A DNA stretch of 48,400 nucleotides from a virus. The notes under the pieces were generated by a model that was not told the origin of the DNA, searched no databases, and was given only the letters and a program-made list of their open reading frames with translations. Every line of letters starts with the position of its first letter. The first letter of the stretch is position 1. Shown one piece after another: positions 22,146-31,800 of this stretch. The stretch covers positions 1-48,400 of the IMG/VR virus record IMGVR_UViG_3300047666_000377; one strand, 5' to 3'. A program made the position numbers and the translations under genes.

Positions 22146-25100
22146 TATGGCCCCCAAGGATCGAGAGCTGTACCTGATCCAGTTATAGACGTATCACTAA
22201 CTGACTTAACATTAACGTCTAACTCATTAGCATTTGTAAAGGTAAGCTGGTCTGTAGTTGACTTAACACTAGCGGCTGTTGTTAGTTCTGCTGCTTGTGG
22301 TGCTGTCAATCCACTACCTGCTGTTACCACATAGACCACATTTTGCCAGTTGACATCTATACCAAAACCAGAAGTTGTTGGGTCTAGGACAGGATATACA
22401 CCATCATCTCTATAGATTCGTGCTGTATCAGTCTGTCTCTTAGACGCTGTAGTTTCATTGTCTAGGTAGATAGATGTTATTGCAGTTATGTTCTTGTAGT
22501 TACCAGCATCTGCTGCTATGAAAGCACCATAAGCTCCCTCAATACCTGCTGTGGTTGTTAAGGTGAAACAATAGAAAGCATACATCTCTGCTGCTGTGAA
22601 GTTTGAGTTCACTATTAAGTTGAACTGATCATTGACAGGAGTGTAGCTAAACTTAGTAATGGTTGATCCGTCTATACCATTGACAGCATATACGCTATCA
22701 GCAGATATAAAGTTATCACCATCTGCCACAATACCTGCGGTAGTTGCAGCTACAATTGTCTGCCCTACTTCAAAGGTGGTTCCTGCATTAGCATGAGCAA
22801 ATCTTATTCTTACATTATCCCCATCAGAGGCATAAGCTGCATCCCCATCGGTGTATGTATCTGAATAGCTAACCCCTGCTGGGTCTCCTGAATAGATAAG
22901 AGTGGCAGTTGTCACGTTATATATCTGTAACTCAGTGTCGCCCCCGACATCATCAGGTAGATTAGTGATGCTTATCTGAGCTGTTACTGGTGTGGTAAAA
23001 ACCCCACTACCAAAGTCTTCATCTTCTTGCTGTTGTAAGAAGTCTGGATGGTATGAGCTGTTTTCCTCAAAGTAGAAGCCATGCTTCTCTGTAGTGTCCT
23101 CTGTGTTCTCAACAAACTGGAAGATAGAAGAATAACTCCCCCCACTCTCAACAACTGGGCAAGGCAGGTCAAAGGCTCTAAGTGAGCTACCATACAAGTT
23201 AGCTGCTGTTGGATCGGTGTACGTATCAAACAACCACTGAGCCATTAGCTCTTCTGGGCTCTTTGAGTTCGTTGCCTCTGTTACTTTGAATGAGAACGTA
23301 TAACCTGTCTGTTCTTCTACAGGAGCACCCTGTTGGTTAGTAACAACTGGAGTGAAAGTCTGGTCACCACTTGCAGTGCCTGTGGCTGTATTTGTCAACA
23401 CTATTGTATATTCGTAAGGCTCTAAAGCACTTATACCAAAACTTGACAGGACGTTGTTTCTATCCTGATAGTAGTCAATAGCAAAAGTCTTAAAGACTAA
23501 GTGTCCTTCATAGTTATAGTCAGCAGTAGCATCACCGTTAGTGTCAGAGTAGTATTGAATTACTTGATCTACTACACCTCCAACTAGGGTTACACTATTT
23601 ACTGTACCTCCCTCAGATTGAACATACCTTACCTTAGTAGTTCCCCCTATAGTACCTACAGACTTAACACTACAAAAACGATGAGTATCATTACCAGTAG
23701 TGGCATGTTCCCATGTCATACCAGCACCTTTCCAGAGGGTAACACTGCCACTATCTAGTTGGGATGCTGTTGTACCGTCAGATGTAAACTCAAATCTATC
23801 TGGCCCCACTGCCACAATAGGAAACTCAGTGTTATCCAAAGCACTCTGAGCTATCCAGAAATCTATCAAGGCACTGTATACGTTCACACCTTGTTGATTA
23901 TCGGCTAAGTAACCAAGTCTTGTAGCTCTAGCCCAATGCACTTGTCCTGCTGTGGGTGAGCTTGTTGCTGCCCAAGTGAGACCATGAGAGGCATTGTAAA
24001 CAGGGTCTGCTGCTAAAGTTATAGCAACGGTTACACTTGAAGCGCCTAACACTACCCCTGTCTGTCTTTGTGGCAGATAGCCAGCCTTCATAACAGTTAT
24101 CTCATAAGTACCTGCTGCTGTAGTAGTGGCACTTGTACCTGTAGCAGACGCTTCTATTGTCTGTGTCCCAGTATCAAATATCTTTATATCACTTGCAGCT
24201 ACATTAGATGTAACCTCTAGCTGAACTGTTGGAGCAACTACAGTTATCGTACCACCACCAGAAGCGTTAAGCTTTCCAGATGCTATGGTTACGCCTGCTG
24301 TTACTGTTAGAGTTCCTGTTCCTGTATATTCGATATAGTAAGTTGAATCTGAGAACGTACACTCTGTTACGTCTAGAGTAGTTGAACCTACTACGTCAAT
24401 TAAGATGTCAGTCTGATTACCTGAAAAGATTACTCCCGTCAGGTTAGCGCCAGAAGCACCGTCCATTTCAAGAGCTGCTGTAGTAGAGTTCTTGATAGTA
24501 GTATTAGTCAGTGTTGGATTGTTAGCAACTATTGTTGCACAGCTATCAAATAAACAACCATCAAACGTATGTCCATTCACTACAGCTAACTCACCCGCTC
24601 CCTGAATAACACAGGAAGTGTATCCAACTGTTGCAGATGTTGACCCTGTAGAGTTCCAGTAGAAAGGTGTGTTACTTATCCAGTTACATAGCTCAAATGA
24701 GACAGTGTCACTTGCACTAGCATTGACTTCAAACCCCAAGTCATTATCATTTATATGTGCTCTCCCCCAAGGTATAGTGAAGTCAGCTTGCGCAGCAAAC
24801 TCAAAGGTTGCTAGGCTGTCTTCAAACCAAGTGAGGGTAGACCCGTCTCCTACTCCCCAAGGAAAGAAACAGTGGTGCATATTACCAGTAGGTGACTCTG
24901 TTGTTTTAGTGTCATCTGTATCTATCTGGGCACGTAGTGTAGCAAACGACCCTCTGTCCCCAGTCACTCCATTTATAGCTATATATGGGTCAACATACCC
25001 GATAGAGTCTATATATAGGGTGGAGAATGAGCCAGCAAAAGTTCCACATAGCCCAATTCTAGTCACATCTGTTGGGTCGAATGTCCCACTGTAAAGATGC

Positions 25101-25546
25101 GCAGAAGTACTCCTGCTCACGTTGATAAGGCTGGCAGAATAGTTAGTCAACACCGGAGCGTCTGCCCCGTAGATAGGCCAAGCTGCTTCCTCTGTACCAA
25201 GGCTTGAACTATTCATATAAACCATAGCTCCACCAGAGCTAGTTAGGTTGGCAAGCTTGGTGTAGGTGGTAGCTGAGTGAGAGTGGAGGACACAAAAGCG
25301 ACCAGTAACAGTGAAGTCTGTTGAAGACACTGTGTATATCCCACCCTGTAGTCCATTACCTGTACCAGCGTTCCCTAGAGCCCCGTTCCCTGTATCATTT
25401 ATACCAGTAGCAAATCCATTACCTAAGTAACCAGCACTGGCTGGTGTTGAAGAGGCCAGCATTGAGCTAGGGTTTACACCACTACCACCCCCTGTATCAC
25501 ACGTATTTAGTGAGGTGTATCCACCACTTATACTTGGTGCTGCCAT
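22145..25546 (-). CDS. Large fibre- or spike-like virion protein, 1133 aa
   Basis: Very strong ribosome binding site (AGGAGG). Composition is that of a phage fibre: Thr/Ser/Gly/Ala/Asn-rich, few charged residues, many short strands. Residues about 270-470 have repeated N-T-x-I/V-x-N units (TLTNTTIKNSTTAALEMDGA, then NLTGVIFSGNQTDIL) suggesting parallel beta-helix turns. Around 500-540 there is a PEGA/Ig-like strand pair (GTYEITVMKAGYLPQRQTGV). The C-terminus carries LTAPQAAELTTAASV and TFTNANELDVNVKSV, shared by other marine-phage structural proteins. No esterase or lyase motif is evident. Likely exposed on the virion for receptor contact. Confidence 0.7.
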   Translation of the reverse strand: MAAPSISGGYTSLNTCDTGGGSGVNPSSMLASSTPASAGYLGNGFATGINDTGNGALGNAGTGNGLQGGIYTVSSTDFTVTGRFCVLHSHSATTYTKLANLTSSGGAMVYMNSSSLGTEEAAWPIYGADAPVLTNYSASLINVSRSTSAHLYSGTFDPTDVTRIGLCGTFAGSFSTLYIDSIGYVDPYIAINGVTGDRGSFATLRAQIDTDDTKTTESPTGNMHHCFFPWGVGDGSTLTWFEDSLATFEFAAQADFTIPWGRAHINDNDLGFEVNASASDTVSFELCNWISNTPFYWNSTGSTSATVGYTSCVIQGAGELAVVNGHTFDGCLFDSCATIVANNPTLTNTTIKNSTTAALEMDGASGANLTGVIFSGNQTDILIDVVGSTTLDVTECTFSDSTYYIEYTGTGTLTVTAGVTIASGKLNASGGGTITVVAPTVQLEVTSNVAASDIKIFDTGTQTIEASATGTSATTTAAGTYEITVMKAGYLPQRQTGVVLGASSVTVAITLAADPVYNASHGLTWAATSSPTAGQVHWARATRLGYLADNQQGVNVYSALIDFWIAQSALDNTEFPIVAVGPDRFEFTSDGTTASQLDSGSVTLWKGAGMTWEHATTGNDTHRFCSVKSVGTIGGTTKVRYVQSEGGTVNSVTLVGGVVDQVIQYYSDTNGDATADYNYEGHLVFKTFAIDYYQDRNNVLSSFGISALEPYEYTIVLTNTATGTASGDQTFTPVVTNQQGAPVEEQTGYTFSFKVTEATNSKSPEELMAQWLFDTYTDPTAANLYGSSLRAFDLPCPVVESGGSYSSIFQFVENTEDTTEKHGFYFEENSSYHPDFLQQQEDEDFGSGVFTTPVTAQISITNLPDDVGGDTELQIYNVTTATLIYSGDPAGVSYSDTYTDGDAAYASDGDNVRIRFAHANAGTTFEVGQTIVAATTAGIVADGDNFISADSVYAVNGIDGSTITKFSYTPVNDQFNLIVNSNFTAAEMYAFYCFTLTTTAGIEGAYGAFIAADAGNYKNITAITSIYLDNETTASKRQTDTARIYRDDGVYPVLDPTTSGFGIDVNWQNVVYVVTAGSGLTAPQAAELTTAASVKSTTDQLTFTNANELDVNVKSVSDTSITGSGTALDPWGP

Positions 25547-25899
25547 TATTCACTACCTCCTATACATGATATGGCAGCTTCGCTGCTCCTACTCTCTGCT
25601 GTGAGAGACCACCCCCTCACACACATACCATCAAACTCCACTTCATAGCCTACTATTTCTTCTAGTCTTAGCACACTTCCGTCTTCTCTTGTTAGGGGTG
25701 GTGTGAATGTGACAACCATTGGGACGCTTAAAGTCTCGTAAGGCTCTACACATTCTACTCTATATTCTGCTGCTTGTATTCTATTTGCCTCTACTGTGTA
25801 GTTAGGACTCATTACTAGGTTTATCTCCGCACACAAACCAGAAGCTAATAGTACATTTACTGCTGCTTCCAGCGCAGTGTGTAAGGAGTTAAAGGCCAT
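25546..25899 (-). CDS. Small protein beside the fibre gene, 117 aa
   Basis: Beta-rich with a hydrophobic N-terminal helix (LHTALEAAVNVLLASGLCAE). Stop overlaps the fibre start (TAATG), so the two are co-translated. Strands such as LSVPMVVTFTPPLT and VGYEVEFDGM suggest a small tail-associated or fibre-assembly protein. Function unknown. Confidence 0.6.
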   Translation of the reverse strand: MAFNSLHTALEAAVNVLLASGLCAEINLVMSPNYTVEANRIQAAEYRVECVEPYETLSVPMVVTFTPPLTREDGSVLRLEEIVGYEVEFDGMCVRGWSLTAESRSSEAAISCIGGSE

Positions 25900-25906
25900 T
25901 ATAGTC

Positions 25907-26242
25907 TCATTCTGTTGGTGTTGCCATTATACCTTTTAGCCTACCACTACTATCTCTTTCAACAGAGAAGTGGTAGGTGGGTTTTGTATTAGTTAAATTA
26001 TATATCTTAGCCACTAGGCTTTCTACATCTAAAGCTGGTGGTAGACTTTCCTTCTTAATACTCGTGGAGAGCATTGCCTTGAGTTCTCCCTCTCGCTGCA
26101 TACGAGCCTCTCTAAGCTCTGTTATAAGAATATCCAGCTTGTCCCCTAGCTCAGAGGAGAGAGAGCCCTTAGAGAGCTTCTCAAGAGCTTCTCGGAGTAT
26201 CATGGCATCTTCTGAGCCAGCTATCCTTTCATACTTCTTCAT
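25907..26242 (-). CDS. Helical coiled-coil protein, 111 aa
   Basis: ATGA overlap with the lysozyme gene and strong GGGAGGGAAG signal. Long charged helix through residues 15-70 (SELGDKLDILITELREARMQ), then a short strand tail. May be a structural linker. Not recognised. Confidence 0.55.
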   Translation of the reverse strand: MKKYERIAGSEDAMILREALEKLSKGSLSSELGDKLDILITELREARMQREGELKAMLSTSIKKESLPPALDVESLVAKIYNLTNTKPTYHFSVERDSSGRLKGIMATPTE

Positions 26243-26997
26243 AGCCTCTTCCCTCCCTTCACTTGAAACTTCTCTCCCGTGGCAGGGTCTTTATAGAAGC
26301 CATCGGACAACCCATCATACTCTTTTCCCTGAGCTAGGTTACGCAAGGCTTCTTGAAACACCTCTACTCTGTCTGGAGTTTGGTCGTTCCAATCACTGTT
26401 GGCAGCTTCAAGAGCAGCCTCTTCATACTTCCCTGCCTTTATTAGCTTCCAAGTTTCCTTGTGCTCTTTATACCAGTTAATACCAAGCTGGAAGTTTACT
26501 GAGGCTAACACCTTAATAAACTCCTTATCTTCCACTTTAAGGGACTTAGCTTGCTTCTCTGCTGCTGTCTTAGCAAGTTTAGTGTCTTGCTCAAACCACT
26601 TGTCAAGCTGCTCCTGCTCTATCTCGTCCCCCTCTTTATACTTCTTAAGTTCAGAGGAGGTTAGTTTATGTCCATAGCCAGCCGTTAGAACTCCCTTGTC
26701 ATCCTTCTCCCCTTGGTAGACCTTGGACTTAAATCCTTCCTCAGCATGTAACAACTCCTTAAGACTAGTCATCTCATTTTGGGAGTCTTCTCTTGCTAAT
26801 GCCTCGTCAAGCTCCTTCATACGCTGTTCTTCTGTAACTGGCTCAGACGTGGTGCCTTCAATTACAGGAGTTTCTTCTACTGGACTGCCCCAAGTTATAT
26901 TTCCCACAGGCGTGTAAGGTTCTTCTTTAGGCTCTTTAGGAGCCTCCCAAGTTATCTTTCCCCTAGGTATGTAGGGTTCTGGTGGATTACTTACCAT
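26239..26997 (-). CDS. GH24 (T4-type) lysozyme with repeat-bearing N-terminus, about 252 aa
   Basis: Hydrolyses peptidoglycan. The GH24 triad reads HAEEGFKSKVYQ (Glu), GEKDDKG (Asp) and LTAGYGHKLT (Thr), followed by the usual Gln/Asn-rich core and VNFQLGINWYKE. The catalytic region is about residues 82-225 of this model. Start is uncertain: ATG 26997 overlaps the upstream gene by 11 nt and is preferred; the frame is open to TTG 27093, which would add a hydrophobic segment (VILLLFGMAFLLRLGALM) able to act as a signal-anchor. Before the enzyme lie two repeats (PYIPRGKITW and PYTPVGNITW). It could be the endolysin or a virion lysin; being between ejection proteins and fibre genes leaves both open. 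Confidence 0.8.
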   Translation of the reverse strand: MVSNPPEPYIPRGKITWEAPKEPKEEPYTPVGNITWGSPVEETPVIEGTTSEPVTEEQRMKELDEALAREDSQNEMTSLKELLHAEEGFKSKVYQGEKDDKGVLTAGYGHKLTSSELKKYKEGDEIEQEQLDKWFEQDTKLAKTAAEKQAKSLKVEDKEFIKVLASVNFQLGINWYKEHKETWKLIKAGKYEEAALEAANSDWNDQTPDRVEVFQEALRNLAQGKEYDGLSDGFYKDPATGEKFQVKGGKRL

Positions 26998-28897
26998 CAG
27001 CGCCCCCAACCTTAACAGGAATGCCATTCCGAATAACAAAAGTATTACCTTCTTCGTCAACACCTGTCTTCCCCTCATACTGCGAGTAGTCAACTACCGT
27101 AGCTACCTCTTGAGTAGCAGGGGCTTGTTCCTGTTGGGTTTCATCAGGCCATAGCTGTTCCTTCCACGAGTTAAAGATGGACTCCTGAGACTTACCACTA
27201 AGGTTTGAATCCACTCTTACTACGCGAGTAAGTGGCCCAGTAATCTTATTGTTAAGCTCCTCTGCTTGAGCACGTCCTCTCTCAGTCTTTGATCTAACCA
27301 TGACTTGACCTCCTTCAAACACTAGGTCAAAGTCTTTACCAGTAGTGAGGGACTGTGAAGCCCTAATCATTCTTGGAGAAGTCTTTGGCATCTCCTCTCT
27401 TCTAGCGTCATTAGATAGAGTAGTTTTGGAGAGAGATACAAAGTTATCTGCCACCTTGCCTTTGTAAGTGAACACCTGTCGATTCACGTTATCAAGATCA
27501 GCGTTAGACAAACCTCTCATCTTAATAAACCTACCAACCTCAGGGGTTGCTAAGAAGGCAATAGACTTATCTATCTCCTTTGTTGAGAGAGTTTTAAATG
27601 CCTCTGACACCTTAGCTACATGATAAGAGAGCAACTTCTCTACATCCTTAGGCTCCCCTTGGTGTGTACCATCTAGAAAGCTCTTGATGTTCTTTGTAAG
27701 TATATCTCTAGAGGTTGTGAGTGATTCTGTTATCTCCGCACCACCTGCAACAGGGTCTCCCTCTTTCCTAGTGAGGGCATCTACGTGGAAGTTATTAATA
27801 TCAGTACCAGCCTGTGTGGTAATTCCTTGAGCGTATACACCCATACTATCTCCAAAGAGACCTCTAAGTGCCACGTTCATTTGTACTGGCTTGCTTGAGT
27901 TTATTAGGGCATTCTGGAGCTTAACGTTCTCCAAGTCCACTAACTTCTTCTCAGCAGCAACTACTTGACCCTCCCCTATTGACGCTAAGAAAGGTTCACT
28001 TAAGGACTTAATACTGCTTGTAAATGCCTCCTGCTGTACTGGCAGTCCCCCTTCCACTTTAGCTGCAAAAGCTGAAGCCATACGAGTTGCCCCACCCACC
28101 CAGTCATTCCATTTTTTAGTTAGAATCACTTCAGCTTCAGCTTCCCCAATCTTCAGCTTGTTAGCTTTATACTCAGCAACTAATCTTTCTTGTTCATTAG
28201 CTGCGTTGACAGGAGACTGTAGGAGTGCATTGTTAATAGCGCCCATCTGTTCAGTCTTTATCTCCTGCTGCTTTAGCTTATACTCATTACTGTTTTTATC
28301 AAACTGAGCAGCCTCTAAAGCTAATACGCTCATCTTGGTAGCTCTTGCCTGAGTATCTAGGGCATCCTTCCTCAGGTTAGCCATGCCTATCTGACGTTGG
28401 ATAGGCCCCTGATCAGGTGTCCAGTAGGTACTATTGTTATACTCCTCATCTAACCTCTTCTGAGCTTGCTCCTCTTGAGAGCCCTCTATGAGAGCCCTCC
28501 CTGCTAGAGTCTTAGTAGTCTGTAGCTCTGTAGAGGTTAGGTCGTCTGCGTTAGCTCCTTGGCCTAATAAGGAGTCCTTATCCCTTTGTAAGTAAGTGTT
28601 AGCTTGCATCTGTGTCATCTGACCATTAGAAACAAGCCCAGCATACTTCCGTATAGAAGTATCATACTGATTGCCAAAAGTCTTCTTAGCTTCCTTCTCA
28701 GCAGCTACGGCCTCTGCCTTAGCATTAGCCTTGTAAGTAGTTGCTATGCTAACACCTGTATTTACTGCTGAGTTGATACCATCAAGTAAGGCAGCTCCCT
28801 CTGCAACTTTGTTCTCTACCACAGGGGCTTGGACAGACTCTACATCACTAAAGCCCCTCTCTCCAGTACTAAACTGTCCTGCATTAAATCCTGCCAT
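26987..28897 (-). CDS. Internal virion protein, T7 gp15-like position, 636 aa
   Basis: GGAGGAG ribosome binding site; overlaps the stop of the 1585-residue gene (TAATG). Alternating helices with many Lys/Glu/Gln/Ala and long amphipathic stretches (residues 80-330) resemble ejection proteins that line the tunnel into the cell. No enzyme motif. The position after gp14-like and large internal proteins and before lysozyme matches the T7 order 14-15-16 in content though not in exact order. Confidence 0.65.
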   Translation of the reverse strand: MAGFNAGQFSTGERGFSDVESVQAPVVENKVAEGAALLDGINSAVNTGVSIATTYKANAKAEAVAAEKEAKKTFGNQYDTSIRKYAGLVSNGQMTQMQANTYLQRDKDSLLGQGANADDLTSTELQTTKTLAGRALIEGSQEEQAQKRLDEEYNNSTYWTPDQGPIQRQIGMANLRKDALDTQARATKMSVLALEAAQFDKNSNEYKLKQQEIKTEQMGAINNALLQSPVNAANEQERLVAEYKANKLKIGEAEAEVILTKKWNDWVGGATRMASAFAAKVEGGLPVQQEAFTSSIKSLSEPFLASIGEGQVVAAEKKLVDLENVKLQNALINSSKPVQMNVALRGLFGDSMGVYAQGITTQAGTDINNFHVDALTRKEGDPVAGGAEITESLTTSRDILTKNIKSFLDGTHQGEPKDVEKLLSYHVAKVSEAFKTLSTKEIDKSIAFLATPEVGRFIKMRGLSNADLDNVNRQVFTYKGKVADNFVSLSKTTLSNDARREEMPKTSPRMIRASQSLTTGKDFDLVFEGGQVMVRSKTERGRAQAEELNNKITGPLTRVVRVDSNLSGKSQESIFNSWKEQLWPDETQQEQAPATQEVATVVDYSQYEGKTGVDEEGNTFVIRNGIPVKVGGADGK

Positions 28898-31800
28898 TAC
28901 TCTTCTCCTCCTGCTCTCTTATTACTCTCATTCCACTCACTCATTTGTTGTATCTCTGGAGAAGCATTCCCCATAGCCTTGTAGAAAGTTTCAGTTTCCT
29001 TCACTCCCCAACCAGCTCCGCTTAGTAGCTTCTGAGTAAGAGTCATATCAGGACGTAGTTTCTTTATTATATATTGAGCCATCTTAGGTGGTGGTCTTCC
29101 TCCTTCAAAGGCAGAGAACGCTCCTCTAAGAACATACTCAGCTCGTTTAGGGTCGTCCATGTTAAACCCCTCTATGGTGGCATACTTCTCATACTCAGCT
29201 AGGATAAGGTCAGCATCATTTCTCATGTCACTACTACCTTCATACAACTCCTTGTTAGCCTTCCTTGCCATTGTCTGCCAAGTAGTCTCTAAACCAAAAG
29301 CTGCTCTAGCAAAAGTCTCCATGAAAGAAACATCTTCATCCTGCAGCTTACCACTAATGGCGCTGTAACGCTTTCCTAGCTCGTCTGTGAGGAGTTCTTT
29401 ATAAGCAGTACTTAGTCCCCTAGTAAGGGCACTATACTGCCAGAGGGCTCCATTAGGGCCAGCAAAGCTCTTAACATCGTTCCATGCTTTCTCTGGTGTC
29501 TCTGCTAAAGGTGCTGTAACCATACTACCAAACGACTTAAACAAGTTTGTAACGTATGGGTTATAACCACTGAACATACTCAAGGAAGGAGAGGCTTGTG
29601 CTATTGCCTGTATCATATTGACACCAGACATGTCCTCTGCCATTACTTGAGCTAAGGTGAATACACCAGCGAACTCAGGGTCAAACTGTACGTTACGCTG
29701 CCAAGAGGCACTGCCAGCATCTTCAAAGACTTCATTAGCTAACGTGTTAATGATACCACCAAAGAGTCCATTAGTAATAGTTTCAGTGATTAGGTCTCCC
29801 TCACTTCCCTCTACACCTACACCAGCTCTCACATGATAAGTAAAGCTAGCAGGTAAAGGCATTACTAAGAACTGCCAAGCTGCTGTTGTAGCTTTCTCTC
29901 CCCCAGTTAAGCCTCTATCCAACACCATAGTAAGTGCCTTATAAGGACTTATCATGAACTGAGTCCACATGCTTAGGCTGTCCTTGTTCCAAGGCATCTC
30001 ACCAGCTTTGTTCATGTTCATAGTAAGGGTACGAGTCTTGGCTCTAACAGCATCAAAGTCTGCTGCATTATCCATTGACTTACCACTCTTGATAGCGTCA
30101 TTCCTAGCTGATAACCAATAGGCCATAAGGTTAAAGGTTTCACCCTTATCAAAGCCCATCTCACGTCCTTTATCAGTCAGCCAATTAACAGGCTTCTTGA
30201 TCTTCTGGAAGCGACTAGTAGGCATCATTCCCTCTAAGCCATTCTCAACTAGCAAGTGTTTATCAACACCTACAGCTAGTCCTGTCTTGTCCCACTCTTT
30301 CCTTAGCTTCAATATCTCACTAGCTTTCTCTTTACCCATAAGTTTAACTAGAGCAGCATCATCACCTTCGTGTGTAATACCTACCACTAACTTCCTCATG
30401 TCCCCTGCCATACCACCACCAGCTACATACTTAGGGTTTAGTAGGGTTGTCATTAGTGCTGGTAATCCCTGTACCATCCACTGAGAAGGAGGAGCTGATA
30501 GTGCTATGTGAGCATTAAAGGCTGTTCCTTTGAAGGCTCCTACTAGTGAAGGGACTTCATCTCCAACAACTAATACACCTTTCTCTAGTCTCCTAGATAT
30601 AGTTCCAGCTATTTTACTGGTAATGTTAATGACGTTCTTCCAACCAGCATCAATACCGTTGTAGTAGCCAAACTTCAAGTAGTTGTAGTGCTCTACCATA
30701 GACTTAGCATCAGCCATCATCTTGTTCTGTTCACTACCTAGCTTGTCACCCTTAGTAAAAGACTCACCTGAGTTAGGAAGTCTTGGGTTCTGGAAGTCAT
30801 CCTTAGGTAGGACATCACCATACTTAGTTATTATCCTAGCCTCTAGGTCATCTAGATACTCCCTCATTGGGACACGTCTAGCAAGTTCACCAGCAGAGTT
30901 CTTAAAGCTCTCTATTGGGTCAGCTATACTAGGAGACATATCACCAGTACGTGAGGAGTCAAACTCTTGTAGAGTCTTACCACGCTTACGTTGAGAAGTA
31001 AGTCCAGCAGTAGAAGCCACTTCAAACTTCTTAAGGGCTGTCTCTGTTCTGTCCATGTCTCTAGCATTACGTAAAGAGTAAGACCAAGTACGTCCCTTGA
31101 GTGCATTAGAAGCATTCTCTGTAAGTCTGTCTACAGCTATCTGAGCTGACTTAGACTCAGGTGAAGTAAGGATAGCCTGCTTAGTAGAAGGCATCTCAAT
31201 ACCGTTCTTGTCCTTCATAACACGTTCAATAAAGAAAGGAGATTTATAGTCTATGTGAGACCATCCTTCTATGTAAGGAAGTATTGTGTCATTGTCTTGA
31301 ATAGCTTTAATATACTTTCCACTATCACCTTGACGGACTAGTACGTGTGATATTTCAACATCATCTATAACCTGAGGTGACTTGAGAGCAATTACTTTAG
31401 CTCCTTCAGCGTCCCATTCAGCCCATGAGTTTGATGTTAACTTAGTCTCACCAGCAGCGGAGTCATACACTGTAGAAGGCCTCTTAGCAAGTGGAGCATT
31501 CTTGTCCAACACCTTACCAATAAACTTATTGTCAGAAGCAACGTCTACATACATTGAGTAGTTCTGCTCTCTTAAAGTCTTAGCCATATCTGTATTAGAT
31601 AAGTGCCACAACTGGTCATTCATATACTTCCAGTTGTCTAAGATTTTAAACTCAGCTTCCTCAACAACTCCCATCTGCTCTAATTCATTCCTAGTAAAGT
31701 TCTTACGAGCCATATTCTGGTCACTCATAACCTTACTTAGTCTCATAGAGCTAGCTTCTGGGAGTGCAGCCATTGGCTCTGTAACACCCTTAGTAAACTT

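Noticed and set aside
24669-25094. 141-codon + strand frame inside the fibre gene
   Set aside because: Shadow of the Ser/Thr-rich - strand gene; no upstream signal and isolated in the wrong direction.
26987-27093. Hydrophobic N-terminal extension of the lysozyme frame as a certain signal-anchor
   Set aside because: It overlaps 107 nt of another gene, starts at TTG without a ribosome binding site, and hydrophobic stretches often arise from a shifted frame.
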